Source: Candidatus Bipolaricaulota bacterium (GTDB lineage Bacteria > Bipolaricaulota > Bipolaricaulia > UBA7950 > UBA9294). From it: a DNA stretch of 8,491 nucleotides. Positions 1 to 5,353 of this stretch are shown piece after piece (the stretch's first letter is position 1; every line of letters starts with the position of its first letter). The translations under genes and the position numbers were made by a program. The stretch is from positions 1-8,491 of the forward strand of contig JAJOKK010000078.1 of NCBI GenBank assembly GCA_021129875.1, in the 5' to 3' direction. The notes under the pieces are model-generated. The model worked only from the letters and a program-made list of their open reading frames with translations. It was not told where the DNA came from and searched no databases.

Positions 1-58
1 TCAGCCAATATGAACTTAGCGCCCTTCGGGCGGGCTTTGGACAAGCATCTTTGCAACA

Positions 59-81
59 GCCTGTCTGCCGATCAGGCAGGG
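59..81 (+). repeat. Short palindrome (CCTGTCTGC...AGGCAGG type) inside repeat copy 1
   Basis: GCCTGTCTGC, then CGATC, then AGGCAGGG. This is the compact, reverse-oriented form of the palindrome family also found at 227-275, 4238-4266, 4347-4368 and 7201-7228. The arms pair as a short hairpin. The match is read directly from the sequence; its function is unknown. Confidence 0.7.
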
Positions 82-131
82 CGAACCTCCGAACGCGTCA
101 CGACCTCGGAGAGCGTAAAAATGGAAATTCC

Positions 132-137
132 TATACT
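132..137 (+). promoter_or_regulatory. Possible -10 element for nadC (weak)
   Basis: TATACT resembles a sigma70 -10 box and lies 48 bp before the nadC ATG, inside the repeat. No convincing -35 box or extended -10 is visible upstream, so this is tentative. The same TATACT is present in repeat copy 2, where it faces the ABC transporter gene. Confidence 0.25.
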
Positions 138-166
138 TTAAATTTACTGAATGCTTGCACCAGGAG

Positions 167-172
167 AGGAGG
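167..172 (+). promoter_or_regulatory. Shine-Dalgarno sequence of nadC
   Basis: A perfect AGGAGG sits 13 bases before ATG 186. It supports the long N-terminus of NadC over the in-frame internal ATG at 246, which has no comparable site. Confidence 0.65.
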
Positions 173-185
173 CGATCCAGAATAG

Positions 186-1106
186 ATGATCACCGACAAA
201 CACCGTTCATCGACCGACCTATCTGCGCCTGCCTGTCAGAATGCGATGGCAGACAGGTGCGCTGTACAGGCAGGCCTGAACTCCGAGATTGAGGCCGCAG
301 TGCGGCGTGCGTTGCAGGAAGACGTAGGTAGCGGTGATGCTACAACCGTATGGACGGTCCCAGAGCAGGTACGGGCTGAGGCGCGCATACTCGCCCGAGA
401 ATCCGGCATAGTGGCCGGACTGGCTGTGGCCGCCCAGGTCTTCGCTGCTGTCGATCCCGCCGTCTCCTTTCATATCGCTGTGAACGATGGAGCGCGGGTC
501 AAGCCTGGTGATATTATTGCGCATGTACGTGGTTCGGTCCGCCCGATCCTCACGGCAGAGCGAACAGCACTGAACTTCCTGCAGCGGATGTCGGGGATCG
601 CTACCCTCACCGACCGCTATGTGACAGCCGTAGCCGGGACGGATGCGGTCATCCTCGACACCCGCAAGACCGCACCCGGGCTGAGGACACTCGACAAGTG
701 GGCCGTGCGCCTGGGCGGCGGCCAGAACCACCGTATGGGTCTGTTCGATATGGTGCTGATCAAGGAGAACCATATAGCGGCGGCGGGGAGCATCACCGCT
801 GCGGTGAACACGGTGCGGACTCACAACCGCGCCGGGTTGCCGATCGAGGTGGAGGTGCAAGGCGAACGGGAGCTGGAAGAAGCGCTGACGCTGGCTGTCG
901 ATCGGATAATGCTCGATAACATGTCACTCAAAGCGATGGAACGGGCGGTTCGCCTGACAGCGGGAAAGGTGAGCCTGGAGGCGTCTGGAGGGGTGAACCT
1001 GGAAATGGTGCGCAAGATCGCGATGACAGGGGTCGACTACATCTCAGTCGGCGCTCTCACTCATTCGGCGCCCTCACTGGATATATCGCTCAAACTGGTA
1101 AAATAA
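186..1106 (+). CDS. nadC: Nicotinate-nucleotide diphosphorylase (carboxylating), quinolinate phosphoribosyltransferase
   Basis: Cytosolic enzyme that converts quinolinate and PRPP to nicotinate mononucleotide, CO2 and pyrophosphate, closing the de novo branch of NAD synthesis. The 306 residues show the family's N-terminal alpha/beta domain (RRALQEDVGSGDATT near 39-53; TAERTALNFLQRMSG) and the barrel with phosphate- and quinolinate-binding motifs: DTRKTAPG 158-165, the GGGQNHR segment, KENH 193-196, EVEVQ 221-225, MLDN 242-245 and LEASGG 264-269. All expected catalytic basic and acidic positions appear present. The usual family start aligns near residue 31, so about 30 extra residues precede it. 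That extension overlaps a palindromic repeat at 227-275. Start 186 follows a perfect Shine-Dalgarno, and an in-frame stop lies immediately upstream (183-185). ATG 246 (residue 21) is the alternative. nadA follows after 20 bp, indicating co-transcription. Confidence 0.95.
   Translation: MITDKHRSSTDLSAPACQNAMADRCAVQAGLNSEIEAAVRRALQEDVGSGDATTVWTVPEQVRAEARILARESGIVAGLAVAAQVFAAVDPAVSFHIAVNDGARVKPGDIIAHVRGSVRPILTAERTALNFLQRMSGIATLTDRYVTAVAGTDAVILDTRKTAPGLRTLDKWAVRLGGGQNHRMGLFDMVLIKENHIAAAGSITAAVNTVRTHNRAGLPIEVEVQGERELEEALTLAVDRIMLDNMSLKAMERAVRLTAGKVSLEASGGVNLEMVRKIAMTGVDYISVGALTHSAPSLDISLKLVK
227..275 (+). repeat. Palindromic repeat inside the nadC reading frame
   Basis: GCCTGCCTGT (227-236) and its perfect reverse complement ACAGGCAGGC (266-275) flank an inner GCAGACAGG arm (249-257). 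The 228-257 part matches the palindromes at 4238-4266 and 7201-7228. It is translated in frame as roughly NadC residues 14-30, ahead of the conserved fold. The arms are seen directly; insertion into a pre-existing gene is inferred. Confidence 0.75.
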
Positions 1107-1126
1107 ACGAAAGAGGGGGCGGACGC

Positions 1127-2185
1127 ATGCTCAGAGACTATGAAGAGCTGCCGACAGACGAGCTGTTCGCTCGCATCCGACGGGCAAAGGAGCAGCTTGG
1201 GGACGATCTGATCATCCTCGGACATCACTATCAGCGGGATGATGTGCTGCAATTTGCTGATTTTCGCGGTGATTCGCTCGAGCTAGCGCAGATAGCAGCA
1301 CAACAACACCGGGCCCGCTACATCATCTTCTGCGGAGTCGACTTCATGGCCGAGACGGCAGCGGTGCTCTGCGCACCCGATCAGACGGTGATCCTCCCCG
1401 AGGCAGAGGCCTTCTGCCCAATGGCGATGATGTCCACCGGCGATGAGGCGAACCAGGCGTGGGAGATGCTCTCCGACTTATGGGGCGGCGATCTGTTGCC
1501 GATCACTTATCAGAACTCGCTCGCTGAGGTGAAGGCACTTTGCGGTCGTAAGGGCGGGGCTGTCTGCACCTCGGCCAACGCCGAACCGATCTTCCGCTGG
1601 GCGTTGGCCCAAAAAGAGCATCTCCTCTTCTTCCCGGACGAACACCTGGGACGGAACACAGCCCTGGCGATCGGCATCCCGGAAGAGAAGATCGCCCTGT
1701 GGGACCCGGCTGATCCCAAGATGAGTCTTAAGCGGGCGCCCGGGGCCAAGGTCGTTATCTGGAAGGGAATGTGCTATGTACACACCCGCTTCACCGTCGC
1801 GCACATACACGAGATACGCAAACGCCACCGCGATATCATGATAATCGTCCACCCTGAGTGTCCAGCAGAGGTGGTCCGGGCCGCCGACCAGAGCGGCTCG
1901 ACGTCAACGATTATCCGCGTGGTTGCGGCAGCGGCGCCCGGTGCCAAGATAGCGATCGGGACTGAGATAAACCTTGTTCAGCGCCTGGCAGACAAATACC
2001 CGGACAAGACTATCGGCCCTTTGGCCCTCTCACTCTGCCGCACAATGCACCTCACCACCCCCCAACATCTGTATGCGGTGCTGGATGCCCTAACCGCCGG
2101 CAGAACGGTTGATCGGGTCACTGTTTCACCCGAGATCGCGCGCTGGGCCCGAATCGCGCTGGAACGGATGCTGACCGTAAAATAA
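1127..2185 (+). CDS. nadA: Quinolinate synthase, [4Fe-4S] enzyme
   Basis: Condenses iminoaspartate from NadB with dihydroxyacetone phosphate to give quinolinate; cytosolic and oxygen-sensitive. The 352 residues match the longer (Bacillus-type) NadA class. Visible motifs are GHHYQ 32-36 with the conserved histidine pair, GVDFMAETA after position 69, EAFCPMAMM with Cys97, GMCYVHTRFT with Cys216, VHPE 241-244 with a substrate-binding His, the GSTST phosphate-binding stretch, and LCRTMHLTTP with Cys304. Cys97, Cys216 and Cys304 are the likely cluster ligands. Their spacing (119 and 88) agrees with the Bacillus-type enzyme as I recall it. A purine-rich Shine-Dalgarno (AGAGGGGG, 1112-1119) precedes ATG 1127, 20 bp after nadC. 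Only 16 bp separates its stop from the end of the convergent ABC gene, and no terminator hairpin is evident there. Confidence 0.96.
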   Translation: MLRDYEELPTDELFARIRRAKEQLGDDLIILGHHYQRDDVLQFADFRGDSLELAQIAAQQHRARYIIFCGVDFMAETAAVLCAPDQTVILPEAEAFCPMAMMSTGDEANQAWEMLSDLWGGDLLPITYQNSLAEVKALCGRKGGAVCTSANAEPIFRWALAQKEHLLFFPDEHLGRNTALAIGIPEEKIALWDPADPKMSLKRAPGAKVVIWKGMCYVHTRFTVAHIHEIRKRHRDIMIIVHPECPAEVVRAADQSGSTSTIIRVVAAAAPGAKIAIGTEINLVQRLADKYPDKTIGPLALSLCRTMHLTTPQHLYAVLDALTAGRTVDRVTVSPEIARWARIALERMLTVK

Positions 2186-2201
2186 AGGCTCACGGTTAAG
2201 T

Positions 2202-3980
2202 TCAAGGTTCGTCCTCGTACTGCTGTGCTTGCGCCGTCCAGAGGCTGGCGTACTCCCCCGGGTGGGCGATGAGTTCTTCATGGGCGCCCGCCTCAATGAG
2301 TCGGCCATCCTTTAGGACAAAAATGCAATCGGCCATCCGCACCGAGGCTAAGCGATGGGTAACCAGGACGACCGTCTTACCCCGGGCCAGGTCGGCAAAC
2401 TGGCGGTAAATCTCCAGTTCGCTCTTGGGGTCCAACGAAGAGGTGGGTTCGTCCAGGATGAGGATATCCGCCTCTTCCCTAAAGAAGGCTCTGGCCAGGG
2501 CCAACTTCTGCCATTCCCCCCCGGAGAGATCTGTGCCTCCAAACTCTTTCCCTAACAGGGTTTCAACCCCTTGTGGAAGTTTCACCGCGATCGTATCAGT
2601 CCCTGAAGCCCGGAGTGCTCGCAGGAGTCGCTCTTTGTCTTCAGCACGGTTCAAGTCGGCAAGGGTCACGTTCTCCTTTAAAGTGAGAGCGTAGTTTCCA
2701 AAGTCTTGAAAGACCGCCCCGACTCGCTCGCGCCAAGCTTCCAGGTCCAGCCCGGAAAGCGCCTCTCCGTCTATCAAGATCTTCCCCGAAGAGGGGTCGT
2801 GAAAGCGAAGGAGCAGCTTGACCAGGGTGGTCTTTCCAGCGCCGTTTTCGCCCACAAGGGCGACAACCTCTCCGGGGTTGATCCGCAGACTGACTCCCTC
2901 AAGGGCAGTACGCCCGTCGGGGTAGGTGAAGGATACGTTCTCGAAAGAGATCCCTTCCTTAAGAGGTTTTTCTTGCTTCTTGGGAATAGCCGGCAAGACA
3001 AGTGAGGGAGAGCGGTTGAGGAAGAGATTGAATCGCTCCATGTAGAGTAGAGATTGGTAGAGCATTCCTCCGTCCTGGGCCAGCATCGAGAGGTTGTGTT
3101 GGATCAGCGCAAGGGATTGCACAAAGAGAACGAGGCTTCCCGGGCTTTGGTTTTGCCTGAGCAGTTGGAAGAACGCCGCGCCTACCCCAAGTACGCTTAG
3201 TAGGGCAAGGGAGATGCTCCCGCCGGCTTGCCGCCACCTGACAAGCCGCATTTTGGCGTGGAGGCTCTTAAACGCCTGGGTATAGCACCCCAGCCAGAAT
3301 GCGCCGTTATTGAAGAGTCGGTTTTCCTTGGCGAATTCATGGCCGAGGAGAACCTGACTGCAATACTGCATCCGCCGAGCGACCGGATTGCTTAAGGCCA
3401 CAGTCTCCCAAACGCCCCGTTGTAGACGGAAAGAGACCACCGCGTACGGCACAGCCGCGGCCAGAATGAGCAGGGGGACCCACCAGCCAAGGATGGCTAA
3501 GAGAACAACTAGCGGTATGAGAGCCAGAAAATCCTGGGTTGCGCTGGTTAGGAAAATAAGCAGGTTGGTAGGTTGGTAGGCGGCTTGCTCCTGAAGGAGC
3601 CGCACCTCATCGTAGAACTCCTCCTCTTCAAACGGGCCCAGGTCCCTGAAGGACTCGATCTTGCGCATGAGTAGCAGGTTGAAGTAGGCGGTGAGCTGCT
3701 CATTGAGGTTGCCTTGCAGAAGCGCGTACAACGGTCCAATGGCTTGCGTGATCAGAAGGGCGGCAACCCAGACAGCCCCCCACCGGACGGCAACCGCAAA
3801 CGTGGCTTGGCCGGCGACGGCGTCTACCAACTCGCGCACGACAAAGATGCCTAATGCAGGGACTAAAGCTTGTATACCTAGAACCAAGGCAAGGAGGATG
3901 GTCTCTTTGGGAGCAGCGCTGAAGACCAGGTTAAGGCTGATCAGAAGCAAGCGCGGGTATTTGATGAAAGCTCTATTCAT
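2202..3980 (-). CDS. ABC exporter, fused membrane and ATPase domains (type IV fold)
   Basis: Half-transporter of 592 residues that would act as a dimer in the cytoplasmic membrane, exporting an unknown substrate by ATP hydrolysis. Six hydrophobic stretches lie near residues 28-48, 66-87, 140-160, 163-183, 253-273 and 281-298. The ATPase domain follows: A-loop Tyr353, Walker A GENGAGKT 377-384, Q-loop Gln425, signature LSGGEWQK 485-492, Walker B ILILDE 506-511, D-loop SSLD and switch His542. All are intact, so it should be active. The Q-loop (FQDFGNYALTLKEN) and GGTDLSGGEWQK resemble lantibiotic-type and MdlB-like exporters, but there is no C39 peptidase domain and no precursor peptide or partner gene nearby. 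It is a lone gene facing nadA. No strong Shine-Dalgarno precedes ATG 3980, so the start is less certain. Substrate cannot be assigned. Confidence 0.93.
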   Translation of the reverse strand: MNRAFIKYPRLLLISLNLVFSAAPKETILLALVLGIQALVPALGIFVVRELVDAVAGQATFAVAVRWGAVWVAALLITQAIGPLYALLQGNLNEQLTAYFNLLLMRKIESFRDLGPFEEEEFYDEVRLLQEQAAYQPTNLLIFLTSATQDFLALIPLVVLLAILGWWVPLLILAAAVPYAVVSFRLQRGVWETVALSNPVARRMQYCSQVLLGHEFAKENRLFNNGAFWLGCYTQAFKSLHAKMRLVRWRQAGGSISLALLSVLGVGAAFFQLLRQNQSPGSLVLFVQSLALIQHNLSMLAQDGGMLYQSLLYMERFNLFLNRSPSLVLPAIPKKQEKPLKEGISFENVSFTYPDGRTALEGVSLRINPGEVVALVGENGAGKTTLVKLLLRFHDPSSGKILIDGEALSGLDLEAWRERVGAVFQDFGNYALTLKENVTLADLNRAEDKERLLRALRASGTDTIAVKLPQGVETLLGKEFGGTDLSGGEWQKLALARAFFREEADILILDEPTSSLDPKSELEIYRQFADLARGKTVVLVTHRLASVRMADCIFVLKDGRLIEAGAHEELIAHPGEYASLWTAQAQQYEDEP

Positions 3981-4237
3981 GTTATCTGTTAGGGGTAACG
4001 TACTAATTTTCTTTAGCGAACGGTCCGTTTATGGGATCTGAGTATCGCAATGCTGCCCCGTTTTTTTTGGCTGCATTATTCAACCCTCATCCACTGCTCA
4101 TCTTCAAACCTGGTTGCAGAGCAAAGCCGCATGTCTGCCAGCCAGGGAGGATACATCGATAACTTCAAACATTTTACCGCAGAGAGCCCTGAGATCAAGC
4201 ATTAAGGTGCTAGTTCCCCTCTCTGTATACTCCGCAG
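3981..4237. other. Non-coding stretch upstream of the ABC gene
   Basis: No credible gene is seen. An imperfect stem lies at 4049-4077 (AATGC-T-GCC paired with GGC-T-GCATT), with eight consecutive T residues in its loop on the plus strand. It does not have the layout of an intrinsic terminator. No clear promoter for the minus-strand ABC gene could be picked out. Confidence 0.5.
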
Positions 4238-4266
4238 ACCTGCCTGTGTCGGTGAGGCAGACAGGT
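4238..4266 (+). repeat. Isolated palindrome of the CCTGCCTGT...GCAGACAGG family
   Basis: ACCTGCCTGT (4238-4247), a 9-base spacer, then GCAGACAGGT (4257-4266). It ends five bases before the terminal repeat of the MITE-like element at 4272. It has nearly the same arms as 7201-7228 and as 228-257 inside nadC. Confidence 0.8.
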
Positions 4267-4279
4267 TCTTAGGGGGTGT

Positions 4280-4417
4280 AGTAAGTCCAAAGTATAGGAA
4301 TTTCCATTTTTACGCTCTCCGAGGTCGTGACGCGTTCGGAAGTTCGCCTTGCCTGATCGGCAGACAGGCTGCGGCAAAGATGCTTGTCCAAAGCCCGCCC
4401 GAAGGGCGCTAAGTTCA
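4280..4417 (-). repeat. Dispersed repeat, copy 2 (partner of 1-148)
   Basis: The reverse complement of 4289-4417 equals positions 11-139 except at four bases: CG versus AA after TTTGC, and two transitions around GGCAAGGCGAACTTC. It has the same internal hairpins as copy 1. With copy 1 it forms a large inverted repeat bracketing nadC, nadA and the ABC gene. Confidence 0.88.
4347..4368 (-). repeat. Short palindrome inside repeat copy 2
   Basis: CCTTGCCTGATCGGCAGACAGG is read on the plus strand as two arms, TTGCCT and AGACAGG, around GATCGGC. It is the copy-2 equivalent of 59-81, with one arm base changed, which weakens the pairing. Confidence 0.6.
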
Positions 4418-4467
4418 CAATCGGTTACTACACCTCCCGAGACTGAATTGTTTGAGAGGATGGAGCT

Positions 4468-5211
4468 ATGAAACGATCGAACAGATATTCCCCGGAAGCT
4501 CGGGCGAGAGCGTTTCGGATGGTGTTGGAGCATGAACGGGGCTACGATTCTCAGTGGTCGGCGATCGGGTCGATTGCGAGCAAGATCGGCTGCTCCTCAG
4601 AGACACTGCGGAAGTGGGTGCGCAAGACCGAGGTTAATACGGGTCGGCAGCACGTCCGGCGAACCTGGTAAAACACAATTTCACCGCCATCCGGCCAACC
4701 CAGCTGTGTGTAGCTGATCTGACCTACGTGGCAACCCGGAAGGGCTTCGTGTACGTTGCGTTTATCATCGACGTGTTCTCGCGGATGATCGTAGGTTGGC
4801 GTGTGTCGCGGTCGCTACGTAGCGACCTGCCCCTTGACGCGCTGGAGCAGGCTCTCTATGCTCGTCCCAACATCAAACGTCTTGTGCACCACAGCGACCG
4901 GGAGGGGGGCAGTACCTGTCCATCGCTACACGGAACGCTTAGCAGATATTGCGCCATCGGTGGGCAGCGTTGGCGACTCGTGCGACAACGCGCTTGCGGA
5001 AACGATCATCGGCTTGTATAAGACGGCGGTAATCTATAAACTAGGATCTTGGCGTAGCGTTAACCATGTGGAGTTCGAGGCCCTCGACTGGGTGGATTGG
5101 TTCAATAATCGACGGCTGCTTGAGCCGATCGGGAGCATCCCACCCGCCGAGTTAGAGGTGATATACTATCAGAGTCAGGAGGCTCCGGTCATCGAGACCG
5201 GATTCACGTAA
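4468..5211 (+). pseudogene. IS3-family transposase remnant (orfA-orfB, internally deleted and frameshifted)
   Basis: 4468-4671 encodes the N-terminal helix-turn-helix half of an IS3-type OrfA (MKRSNRYSPEARARAF..., CSSETLRKWVRK), preceded by GAGAGGATGGAG. After about residue 56 the match stops. From about 4668, in another frame, the sequence resumes in the OrfB integrase core (FTAIRPTQLCVADLTYVAT, with the first catalytic Asp). The OrfA C-terminus and OrfB N-terminus are missing, roughly 0.4-0.5 kb. Two further frame changes follow. The first lies in the G-run after HHSDR (about 4899-4909, frame to QYLSI). The second is at about 4923-4926, leading to YTERLADIAPSVGSVGDS and NALAET with the catalytic Glu, then WVDWFNNRRLLEPIGSIPPAE to the stop. 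All three DDE positions survive, but not in one frame, so it cannot make active transposase. Confidence 0.88.
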
Positions 5212-5217
5212 AAAAAC

Positions 5218-5234
5218 CTCCGAAAAACTCGGAG
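5218..5234 (+). other. Stem-loop at the IS right end
   Basis: CTCCGA (5218-5223) and TCGGAG (5229-5234) form a perfect six-base stem with loop AAAAC. It is part of the right terminal repeat. There is no T-run after it on the plus strand; on the minus strand the downstream run is TTTTTTT, so it could terminate transcription in that direction. Confidence 0.5.
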
Positions 5235-5339
5235 TGGTTCATACGATCAGTGTCAGTCCGTGGTTCTAGGCCTGCCATATTTCAGCCGGTATGGGTTTGC
5301 TGACTGCTTACGCGGGGCGAGGATTGAGGAACGAAGGAA

Positions 5340-5345
5340 AGAGGA
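5340..5345 (+). promoter_or_regulatory. Shine-Dalgarno sequence that decides the nadB start
   Basis: AGAGGA, within the purine run GGAAAGAGGA (5336-5345), lies eight bases before TTG 5354. The upstream ATG at 5291 has no such site. Confidence 0.6.
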
Positions 5346-5353
5346 TCGGACAA

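Larger units (their letters stand above)
1..148 (+). repeat. Dispersed repeat, copy 1 (inverted relative to 4280-4417)
   Basis: Positions 11-139 match the reverse complement of 4289-4417 with four mismatches in 129 bases (125/129, counted by eye). Weaker similarity runs on to about 148. The copy contains a short hairpin (CGCCC-TTC-GGGCG, around 21-33), the palindrome at 59-81, and a CTCCGA/TCGGAG stem around 87-111. It ends about 38 bp before the nadC start codon, so it forms most of the visible nadC upstream region. The outer terminal repeats seen in copy 2 are not recognisable here: the left side is diverged or cut by the window edge, and the right side diverges after TTACT. One frame is open from 3 to 185, but the four differences from copy 2 change all three affected codons. 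I therefore read it as non-coding. Confidence 0.85.
4272..4438 (-). mobile_element. MITE-like element with terminal inverted repeats, containing repeat copy 2
   Basis: The left end is GGGGGTGTAGTAA (4272-4284). The right end TTACTACACCTCCC (4425-4438) reads GGGAGGTGTAGTAA on the other strand, so 12 of 13 terminal bases match. The roughly 167-bp interior contains no transposase; 4289-4417 is the inverted partner of positions 11-139. No target-site duplication is obvious. The strand is given so that its interior reads like copy 1. In that orientation it points toward the ABC gene start about 290 bp away. The structure fits a non-autonomous mobile element. An alternative is that the right end belongs to the adjoining IS3-type element. 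Confidence 0.6.
4425..5241 (+). mobile_element. Decayed IS3-family insertion sequence
   Basis: Contains remnants of orfA and orfB in the normal order. The right end is clear: after the orfB stop (5209-5211) comes an A/T run, the CTCCGA/TCGGAG stem (5218-5234) and GGAGTGGTTCA ending at 5241. Its reverse complement begins TGAACCACTCCGAG, typical of IS3-family ends. The matching left end is not clean. The bases from about 4425 resemble it only loosely, and overlap the terminal repeat of the MITE-like element. The left boundary is therefore approximate, and no target duplication was found. Confidence 0.65.

Noticed and set aside
1..185. NAD-responsive riboswitch or operator upstream of nadC
   Set aside because: The region is explained by the dispersed repeat, which occurs also near an unrelated ABC gene; I recognise no known NAD riboswitch or NrtR/NiaR/NadR operator in it.
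219..860. 213-residue minus-strand open frame opposite nadC
   Set aside because: It is entirely antisense to the well-conserved NadC coding sequence, with low-complexity-like composition and no recognisable domain.
4049..4077. Stem with a T8 run as an intrinsic terminator
   Set aside because: The T-run lies in the loop, not after the stem, and no plus-strand gene ends nearby.
4210..4533. 107-residue minus-strand open frame across the MITE-like element
   Set aside because: It runs through terminal repeats, a palindrome and the start of the IS remnant, has no convincing ribosome site, and its differences from copy 1 are all amino-acid changing.
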